Of a stretch of DNA of 14,172 nt, positions 6,993 to 11,897 are shown one piece after another (position 1 is the stretch's first letter; each line of letters opens with the position of its first letter). The notes beneath the pieces were generated by a model. The model was not told where the DNA came from. It ran no database searches and saw only the letters and a program-made list of their open reading frames with translations. This stretch comes from Clostridia bacterium (GTDB lineage: Bacteria > Bacillota > Clostridia > Monoglobales > Monoglobaceae). The position numbers and the translations under genes are program-made. The DNA lies in assembly GCA_017409915.1 (NCBI GenBank), contig JAFQRU010000008.1, positions 1 to 14,172 of the forward strand, given 5' to 3'.

Positions 6993-7343
6993 TTGTATAT
7001 AAGATATAATAACTCTCCCTCCCAAAGTCAAAGTGCTTCTTACCCTCCGCCTAAAACACCAAATCCTCCTCACAAGACATCGCCTTGTCCTCAGATTGAA
7101 GGTAGTGGCAAGGAACATAAAAATAAAGAGGGATTTAAAAACCCTTTGAAGTTTCTCCCCAAAGAGATTTATAATTCCGACACCCACAAGTTTTTCGGCT
7201 CCCTTTCAGGGGAGGACATCCTCATAATCGGCCTTATTCTTATGGTTCTGGACAGCGACTGCAAAGAAGACCTTTTCCTTGTTCTCGCCCTTTTATATGT
7301 CCTTTTGTCCGACTGGATTGATTTTGGTCATATCTTCTCTTAG
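6993..7343 (+). CDS. Small membrane protein with Pro-rich N-terminus (116 aa)
   Basis: Start is TTG at 6993, chosen because GGGGGTGATA ends 2 nt before it and no ATG is better placed. The N-terminal half (1-48) is polar and Pro/Ser/Lys-rich and probably disordered. The C-terminal part has two hydrophobic stretches (about 75-87 ILIIGLILMVL, and 93-109 DLFLVLALLYVLLSDW) separated by an acidic turn DSDCKED, suggesting a helical hairpin in the membrane. I know no named family. Small proteins with an acidic-hydrophobic C-terminal hairpin of this sort appear in spore formers, and its position between the helical proteins and the SPOCS gene fits a sporulation-membrane role, unproven. Confidence 0.7.
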   Translation: MYIRYNNSPSQSQSASYPPPKTPNPPHKTSPCPQIEGSGKEHKNKEGFKNPLKFLPKEIYNSDTHKFFGSLSGEDILIIGLILMVLDSDCKEDLFLVLALLYVLLSDWIDFGHIFS

Positions 7344-7393
7344 GAGGGCATAAATATATACCAAACAATATATGACGAAACGAGGTAGGATAT

Positions 7394-8929
7394 ATGAATA
7401 CGAGTCTTAAAAAACACGAGGTGCCCATTAAAGAAACAATCTGTTCGGACTACTTACAGACCAAGGCGGAGTGCGATTTAATCGTCCCGGACGCAAAGCC
7501 TGATGTATCAAAAATTTTGCAGGTCTCGGGGAAGGCAGTTATAACCCAGAAAAGCGTTCAGCAAGATAAAGCCTATGTTCAGGGGGTTATTCATCTGACC
7601 GTTATTTATCTCCCAGAAGGTTGCGGAATAAAGTCTATTTTCACAAAGCTTGATTTCAGCACTGTAATAGACGCCAAGGGAGCGGATCCCTCCGGGCATA
7701 TCTGGGCAGAGGCAAACCTCGAAGAAATTGATTATTCCATTGTCAACAGCCGTAAGATAAACATTAAATGTGCAGTTGGAATTGACACAAAAATCAGTCG
7801 GAAATGCAAAGCAGCAATCCCTGTCGGCTTAGAGGAAGACTGCTGTCTCCGTGCAAAATATTCTCCCTTAAAGCTCTCCTCCTCATCTCCTGAGGAAGAA
7901 CAGTTTTTCCGTTTTAGGGAAAGAGTTGAAATCTCGTCAGGAAAGCCTTCCATCTGTGAAGTCCTCAAAATAGACGCAAAGCCCGGCTTTATAGACATAA
8001 AGTGTCACGATGATAATGTTAATATTTCAGGAGACCTTGATCTCCGTGTTATCTACACCGCCGAGGATGGAGCAATCTGCACTTTGGAGGAGACTCTCCC
8101 CTTTAACGAAACCTTAGAGGGCATCTCTCTCCCTGAGGGAAATATCGAGGGCACCCTTTGTGTCTGCGACATTGCTTTCGATGTGGGCGAAACTATGGGA
8201 GATGACGGACGCCTTCTTAACATTGACCTTCTCATTTGCGCTACTCTTAAAACCAACGATACAGTTGAAATGGAAGCAATCTCCGACGCCTTTTCCGAGG
8301 AAGCTCCTGTCTGCCTCTCCAAAAACAGCTATGAGATAGAATGTCTTATGGATAAAAGCGTAACTCAGATTGCCCATAAGGAAACCGTTTCTATCCCTGA
8401 CTATCTCCCCCCGATCCACCGCATCTGTGATTGTAGCGGCGAGGCAAGGGTCACGGGCATCTCCTTAGAGGACGGCAAGGTCAACATAGAGGGAGAAATT
8501 CTTTCCAATATTATATATGAATCAACTTCGGAAGAAACTCCTATATCAGGAATGAGCCATATATGCTCCTTCTCTCAGAGTATTCTGATGCCCGGCGCTA
8601 AGGAAGACTCAATCTGTGAAGCAAAGATTGAGCTTGACAGCATAGGCTATAACATAAATTCCGACCGAAGCTACGAGCTCAGATTTATTCCGGTTCTGAC
8701 CACTATGATTCTTGCAAATAAAAGGCTGGAAACCATTGACGAAATATGCGAAGACAAAGACTGTGAGCCTATTTCCTTCTCCCCTGCGGTAATCTATTAT
8801 GCCGACGAGGGAGAGTCTGTCTGGGACATCGCAAAGCACTTTTTTGTATCTCCCGAGACCATTCTCTCAAATAATCATATAGATGGAGAGACCCTACATA
8901 GGGGGCAAAGAATCTGCATTTTTAAGTAA
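7394..8929 (+). CDS. SPOCS (DUF3794) repeat protein with C-terminal LysM, SipL-like spore morphogenesis protein
   Basis: 511 aa. I see three SPOCS/DUF3794-like units: about 25-140 (LIVPDAKPDVSKILQVSG), 184-300 (KIDAKPGFIDIKC) and 334-450 (LPPIHRICDCSGEARVTG). Each contains a GxVxLxVIY-type strand. A C-terminal LysM (467-510, YYADEGESVWDIAKHF ... RGQRICIF) follows. This order and length match Clostridioides difficile SipL, which binds SpoIVA through its LysM and anchors the coat to the forespore, the role of SpoVID in Bacillus. There is no signal peptide, as expected for a mother-cell cytosolic coat protein. ATG at 7394 follows GAGGTAGG. It is last in its cluster and ends at a strong terminator. 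Other DUF3794-LysM paralogues exist, so strict orthology is unproven. Confidence 0.88.
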   Translation: MNTSLKKHEVPIKETICSDYLQTKAECDLIVPDAKPDVSKILQVSGKAVITQKSVQQDKAYVQGVIHLTVIYLPEGCGIKSIFTKLDFSTVIDAKGADPSGHIWAEANLEEIDYSIVNSRKINIKCAVGIDTKISRKCKAAIPVGLEEDCCLRAKYSPLKLSSSSPEEEQFFRFRERVEISSGKPSICEVLKIDAKPGFIDIKCHDDNVNISGDLDLRVIYTAEDGAICTLEETLPFNETLEGISLPEGNIEGTLCVCDIAFDVGETMGDDGRLLNIDLLICATLKTNDTVEMEAISDAFSEEAPVCLSKNSYEIECLMDKSVTQIAHKETVSIPDYLPPIHRICDCSGEARVTGISLEDGKVNIEGEILSNIIYESTSEETPISGMSHICSFSQSILMPGAKEDSICEAKIELDSIGYNINSDRSYELRFIPVLTTMILANKRLETIDEICEDKDCEPISFSPAVIYYADEGESVWDIAKHFFVSPETILSNNHIDGETLHRGQRICIFK

Positions 8930-8933
8930 CCAT

Positions 8934-8976
8934 AAAAACAGTTCCAAAGTGCCGTTGGAACTGTTTTTATTTTTTA
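8934..8976 (+). terminator. Intrinsic terminator of the SipL-like cluster
   Basis: A perfect 14-bp stem AAAAACAGTTCCAA (8934-8947) pairs with 8955-8968 around a 7-nt loop, followed by TTTTTATTTTTT. It begins 5 nt after the stop codon. Confidence 0.9.
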
Positions 8977-8997
8977 AAGTTTTTTTGCGAAAAACTG

Positions 8998-9026
8998 TTG
9001 ACAAAAGGACAAGTTTATGGTATTAT
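8998..9026 (+). promoter_or_regulatory. Promoter of the tRNA-Thr/tRNA-Tyr unit
   Basis: TTGACA (8998-9003), 17-nt spacer, TATTAT (9021-9026) with an extended TGG just before the -10. The transcript should start near 9033, so its leader includes the hairpin CGGTCG-CAT-CGACCG (9036-9050) ahead of the first tRNA. Confidence 0.75.
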
Positions 9027-9069
9027 ATCATTTGTCGGTCGCATCGACCGAAAATTAAATAGTTGGTAA

Positions 9070-9145
9070 GCTGGTGTAGCTCAATTGGCAGAGCAGCTGA
9101 TTTGTAATCAGCAGGTTGCGGGTTCGAGTCCCATCACCAGCTCCA
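9070..9145 (+). tRNA. tRNA-Thr (anticodon TGT)
   Basis: 76 nt with encoded CCA. Acceptor GCTGGTG/CACCAGC, discriminator T, D-arm with GCTCAATTGGCAGAGC, anticodon arm CTGAT-TTGTAAT-CAG style with TGT in the loop, and T-arm GCGGG-TTCGAGT-CCCAT. All arms pair, so it looks functional. Confidence 0.95.
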
Positions 9146-9153
9146 TATTTTAT

Positions 9154-9238
9154 GGAGGGGTTCCCGAGTGGCCAAAGGGGGCAGACTGTAAATCTGTTGC
9201 GTCTCGCTTCGATGGTTCGAATCCATCTCCCTCCACCA
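9154..9238 (+). tRNA. tRNA-Tyr (anticodon GTA)
   Basis: 85 nt with encoded CCA. Acceptor GGAGGGG/TCCCTCC (one G-T), discriminator A, anticodon stem CAGA with loop CTGTAAA (anticodon GTA), a long class-II variable arm (about 9199-9210) and T-arm GATGG-TTCGAAT-CCATC. The long variable arm is as expected for bacterial tRNA-Tyr. Only 8 nt separate it from tRNA-Thr, so they share one transcript. Confidence 0.95.
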
Positions 9239-9274
9239 AAAACGACCTCCTTAAAAGATGTCGTTTTTATTTTA
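9239..9274 (+). terminator. Terminator of the tRNA operon
   Basis: AAAACGAC (9239-9246) pairs with GTCGTTTT (9260-9267) around a 13-nt loop; the T-tract TTTTTATTTT follows. Pairing extends by one base into the tRNA-Tyr CCA end. Confidence 0.75.
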
Positions 9275-9289
9275 ATTTGTAAAAAAGTA

Positions 9290-9318
9290 TTGACTTTTTT
9301 ACTTCATCGTGTTAAAAT
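9290..9318 (+). promoter_or_regulatory. Promoter of the T-box/paaK-ACT operon
   Basis: TTGACT (9290-9295), 17-nt spacer, TAAAAT (9313-9318). The start is expected near 9325, just ahead of T-box Stem I. The arrangement repeats the TTGACT-17-TAAAAT form seen at the M23-walR-rlmH operon. Confidence 0.65.
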
Positions 9319-9324
9319 CATTTT

Positions 9325-9608
9325 AATAAATGCGAAGACCAGAAATTAGTAGGTTGGAGATAACCTTGAGAGAGTTGCCGGTTGGTGCGAGGCAATGGGG
9401 ACATCCTTCTCGAATTCCTTCTGTTAGCAGTGCACTGAACAAGACCAGTCTTAAGTAGGAGGCAACGGGTGTTCCCGTCACAGAACTAAGGTATATAAGT
9501 ACCTGATAAGGTCGCTACCGTGAGATGGCGACGAACTGAGGTGGTACCACGGAAATGATATTTTCGTCCTCTGTATCCTATAAAGGATTGCGGAGGGCGT
9601 ATTTTTTT
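9325..9608 (+). promoter_or_regulatory. T-box riboswitch leader, specifier read as TTC (Phe)
   Basis: A complete T-box. Stem I base CAGAA (9340-9344) pairs with TTCTG (9419-9423). AGTA (9348-9351) faces GAA (9412-9414), followed by the specifier TTC (9415-9417), the layout I recall for B. subtilis glyQS. The apical part has GAGAGTTGCC ... GGTGCGAGGCAA (about 9368-9395). Further hairpins lie at 9465-9479 (ACGGG/CCCGT), 9489-9504 and a Stem III at 9511-9532. The conserved T-box sequence GAGGTGGTACCACGG is at 9538-9552. Its TGGT (9542-9545) would pair with a tRNA ending ACCA, consistent with the A73 of tRNA-Phe. The antiterminator GAGG/CCTC (9538-9541/9568-9571) competes with the terminator. Uncharged tRNA-Phe should turn on paaK. 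The specifier assignment is by eye. Confidence 0.88.
9565..9608 (+). terminator. T-box-controlled intrinsic terminator
   Basis: CGTCCTCTGTATCC (9565-9578) pairs with 9585-9599, with one bulged T and some G-U pairs, around a 6-nt loop. A single A then precedes TTTTTTT (9602-9608). Its 5' arm shares CGTCCTC with the antiterminator, so the two folds exclude each other. Confidence 0.88.
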
Positions 9609-9687
9609 ATTCAGAATATGTGAGCCAAAGCAAGAAGTTGCTTCTTCCGTAATTCACAAAATTTTTTAAAAGGAAGGATGATGAAAG

Positions 9688-10995
9688 ATGGCTCAGAACT
9701 ACTATCAGAAAGAAATTGAAACCATGCCTTCTTCCGATATGAAGAAGCTTCAATCGGAAAAGCTCAGAAAACAGGTAAAACATGTTTACGAGAATGTTGA
9801 ATATTATCGTAATCTTATGGATGAAAAAGGTGTTAAACCTGAGGACATCAACGGAATCGAGGATTTGCACAAGCTTCCATTCCTCACAAAAGCGGATTTA
9901 AGAGACGCTTATCCTTACGGATTGCTTGCTAAACCCCTTAAAGAATGTGTTCGTATTCAGTCTACCTCAGGCACAACAGGACGCCGCGTGGTTGCTTTCT
10001 ATACACAGCACGATGTTGATCTTTGGGAAGACTGCTGTGCCCGCGCTATTGTTGCAGCAGGCGGCACAAAGGAAGATGTATGTCAGGTTGCATACGGTTA
10101 TGGGCTGTTCACAGGCGGCGCAGGACTTCACGGCGGTTCCCACAAGGTTGGATGTCTTACTCTTCCTATGTCGTCCGGCAACACCGACCGTCAGATTCAG
10201 TTTATGGAAGACTTAGGTGCAACAATTCTTTGCTGTACTCCTTCTTATGCCGCATATATCGGCGAATCTTTAAAAGAACAAGGATATAAACCTGAGGATA
10301 TTCCTCTTAAAGCAGGTATCTTCGGTGCAGAACCCTGGACAGAAGAAATGCGCAAAAACATTGAAGAAACTCTCGGAATCAAGGCTTATGACATATACGG
10401 TCTTACGGAAACATCAGGGCCCGGGGTTGCGTTTGAATGCAGCGAACAAACAGGCATGCATATTAACGAAGACCACTTCCTTGCAGAAATCATTGACCCG
10501 GACACAGGAGAAGTTCTTCCTGAGGGCGAAAAGGGTGAACTTGTTTTCACCGCTCTTGATAAAGAGGCATTCCCGCTCCTCAGATACAGAACAAGAGATA
10601 TATGTGTTCTTTCCCGTAAAAAATGTTCCTGCGGAAGAACTCTTATTAAAATGGCTAAGCCTATGGGCAGAACAGATGATATGCTTATCATAAGAGGCGT
10701 TAATGTTTTCCCAAGCCAGATCGAAACCGTTCTCCTTAATGAGGGCTATCAGCCGAACTATCAGATAATTGTTGACAGATCAAATAACACAGACACATTT
10801 GATGTCCATGTTGAAATGACTCCTGAGCAATTCACAGACAAAGTGGGCGATGTTCTTAAAATGGAAAAATCCCTTGCAAACGCTATGAAAACTATGCTTG
10901 GAATCAACCCTGCTGTTCATCTTGTTCCTCCAAAAAGCATCGTTCGAAGCGAGGGCAAGGCTGTTCGCGTAATCGACAAGCGTAAGCTGGTTTAA
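9688..10995 (+). CDS. paaK: Phenylacetate-CoA ligase (PaaK family, adenylate-forming)
   Basis: 435 aa, full length. It activates phenylacetate (or a related aryl acid such as indoleacetate) to the CoA thioester with ATP. ANL-superfamily motifs: P-loop STSGTTGRR (92-100), GAEPW (214-218), YGLTETSGPG (237-246), RYRTRD (299-304), the CSCGRT motif (313-318) common in PaaK, the hinge region IIRGVNVFPSQIE (334-346) and the C-terminal catalytic Lys context SEGKAVRV (421-428, K424). ATG at 9688 lies about 10 nt behind AGGAAGG; upstream ATGs at 9678/9681 are out of frame. It is first in an operon with a tandem-ACT protein, 18 nt apart, behind a Phe-type T-box. That control argues for use in aromatic amino acid supply rather than catabolism. 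Exact substrate is not readable from sequence. Confidence 0.95.
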   Translation: MAQNYYQKEIETMPSSDMKKLQSEKLRKQVKHVYENVEYYRNLMDEKGVKPEDINGIEDLHKLPFLTKADLRDAYPYGLLAKPLKECVRIQSTSGTTGRRVVAFYTQHDVDLWEDCCARAIVAAGGTKEDVCQVAYGYGLFTGGAGLHGGSHKVGCLTLPMSSGNTDRQIQFMEDLGATILCCTPSYAAYIGESLKEQGYKPEDIPLKAGIFGAEPWTEEMRKNIEETLGIKAYDIYGLTETSGPGVAFECSEQTGMHINEDHFLAEIIDPDTGEVLPEGEKGELVFTALDKEAFPLLRYRTRDICVLSRKKCSCGRTLIKMAKPMGRTDDMLIIRGVNVFPSQIETVLLNEGYQPNYQIIVDRSNNTDTFDVHVEMTPEQFTDKVGDVLKMEKSLANAMKTMLGINPAVHLVPPKSIVRSEGKAVRVIDKRKLV

Positions 10996-11013
10996 AAGAA
11001 AGGAGATTTTAAA

Positions 11014-11445
11014 ATGGCTATTAAACAGTTAACAATATTTGTTCAAAACAAAAAAGGGGCAATTGTTTCAATCACAGACATCCTTGCTGAAAACAATGTG
11101 AATTTAAGAGCTCTTTCTATTGCAGAAACAGAAGATTTCGGCATCCTCCGTCTTATTGTAAATGACGATAAGACAGCCGAAAGGGTTCTCTCAGAGCAAG
11201 GCTATCTTATCAAGACAGTAGATGTTGTGGGCGTTAAAATCGGCGACGCCCCTGGCAAGCTTACCTCTGCTCTGGATGTTCTTGATGAGGCTGATATAAA
11301 TGTGGAATATCTTTACGCTTTTATGGCCAGAACAGAAAAACACGCATATGTTGTTTTAAGAGTCGAGGATAATAATTCCGCCGAAACGGCCCTGGAAAAA
11401 GCTGGTTTCCACCTCATAACCGAGGCAGACATAAACAAATTATAA
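11014..11445 (+). CDS. Tandem ACT-domain protein, partner of PaaK
   Basis: 143 aa made of two ACT domains and nothing else: about 4-70 (LTIFVQNKKGAIVSITDILAENNVNL...) and 72-138 (VVGVKIGDAPGKLTSALDVL...). ACT domains bind amino acids allosterically; the N[KR]KGA-x-x-x-ITDILA and DAPGKL loops are the usual ligand-binding turns. No catalytic domain is attached, so a sensor or regulator of aromatic amino acid or aryl-CoA metabolism is likely. ACT-only proteins next to paaK and IOR genes recur in anaerobes, from memory. AAAGGAG precedes the ATG, and a strong terminator follows 5 nt after the stop codon. Confidence 0.92.
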   Translation: MAIKQLTIFVQNKKGAIVSITDILAENNVNLRALSIAETEDFGILRLIVNDDKTAERVLSEQGYLIKTVDVVGVKIGDAPGKLTSALDVLDEADINVEYLYAFMARTEKHAYVVLRVEDNNSAETALEKAGFHLITEADINKL

Positions 11446-11450
11446 TAAAC

Positions 11451-11488
11451 AAAACGACATTCTTTAAACGAATGTCGTTTTTATTTTG
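11451..11488 (+). terminator. Intrinsic terminator of the paaK-ACT operon
   Basis: A perfect 12-bp stem AAAACGACATTC (11451-11462) pairs with 11470-11481 around a 7-nt loop, then a T-rich tail TTTTTATTTT. The outer arm AAAACGAC/GTCGTTTT is the same as in the tRNA operon terminator. Confidence 0.9.
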
Positions 11489-11543
11489 TATATTTCTTCT
11501 TAAAAAACCAATAATAAAAGCATATCAAAGGGAGGAAATTAAG

Positions 11544-11801
11544 ATGACAGAGTTTACTTATGAAATCAAAGACCAATTTGGCATTCACGCAAGACCCGCA
11601 GGACTTTTAATTAAAACCGCGGAGAAATTCGCTTCTCAGATAACCTTAACCAAGGACGGCAAAGAGGCAGACGCCAAAAAGCTGTTCGCCGTTATGGGCC
11701 TTGGGGTTAAAACCGACGATAAAGTAACCATCAAAATAGACGGAAGCGATGAAAACGAGGCAAAGGACGCCCTTTTGAAATTCTTTCAGGAAAATTTATA
11801 G
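11544..11801 (+). CDS. ptsH: HPr-family phosphocarrier protein with Lys at position 46
   Basis: 85 aa, the standard HPr length. The frame is open from further upstream, but ATG 11544 follows GGGAGGAAATTAAG and gives a canonical HPr N-terminus. The active-site motif GIHARPAG (13-20) keeps H15, phosphorylated by enzyme I, and R17. The segment KEADAKKLFAVMGLGV (40-55) aligns with the Firmicutes KSANLKSIMGVMSLGV block, and the regulatory Ser46 is Lys here. The protein should carry phosphate through H15 but should not be a substrate of HPr kinase at that site, so it may be a secondary HPr not involved in CcpA co-repression. No other pts gene is nearby. Whether it is the main PTS HPr cannot be told from this window. 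Confidence 0.88.
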   Translation: MTEFTYEIKDQFGIHARPAGLLIKTAEKFASQITLTKDGKEADAKKLFAVMGLGVKTDDKVTIKIDGSDENEAKDALLKFFQENL

Positions 11802-11816
11802 AAATTCTCCTTTTTT
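11788..11816 (+). terminator. Terminator overlapping the HPr stop codon
   Basis: AGGA-A-AATTT pairs with AAATT-C-TCCT (11788-11797 with 11802-11811, one mismatch) around a 4-nt loop, followed by TTTTTTCTC. The TAG stop at 11799-11801 lies within the loop. The AT-rich stem makes it weaker than the others. Confidence 0.55.
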
Positions 11817-11819
11817 CTC

Positions 11820-11848
11820 TTGAAAAGTTTCGAAATATATGGTATTCT
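11820..11848 (+). promoter_or_regulatory. Candidate promoter of the GH3 gene
   Basis: TTGAAA (11820-11825), 17-nt spacer, TATTCT (11843-11848) with an extended TGG immediately before the -10. It leaves a leader of about 40 nt before ATG 11898. It sits immediately after the HPr terminator. Confidence 0.5.
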
Positions 11849-11897
11849 TATGAAAACGTGTTTAAAATACAACTTTTCAAATTTGGGGGAACACAAA

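Noticed and set aside
9085..9349. Two plus-strand ORFs crossing the tRNA genes
   Set aside because: They are read through tRNA-Thr and tRNA-Tyr, both of which fold fully.
9411..9420. Reading the T-box specifier as ATT (Ile) or TCC (Ser)
   Set aside because: With the base pairing CAGAA/TTCTG and the GAA of the loop fixed, the codon falls on TTC followed by one base, as in glyQS. Ser is further disfavoured because TGGT pairs with an A discriminator. Ile cannot be wholly excluded by eye.
11472..11543. Extending HPr upstream by 24 residues
   Set aside because: The extension runs through the paaK-ACT terminator; ATG 11544 has a strong SD and gives the canonical 85-aa HPr with His at position 15.
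11820..11897. Extending the GH3 protein to TTG 11820 (26 more residues)
   Set aside because: The TTG is the -35 hexamer of the candidate promoter and lacks an SD; ATG 11898 has GGGGGA and gives the family-like N-terminus.
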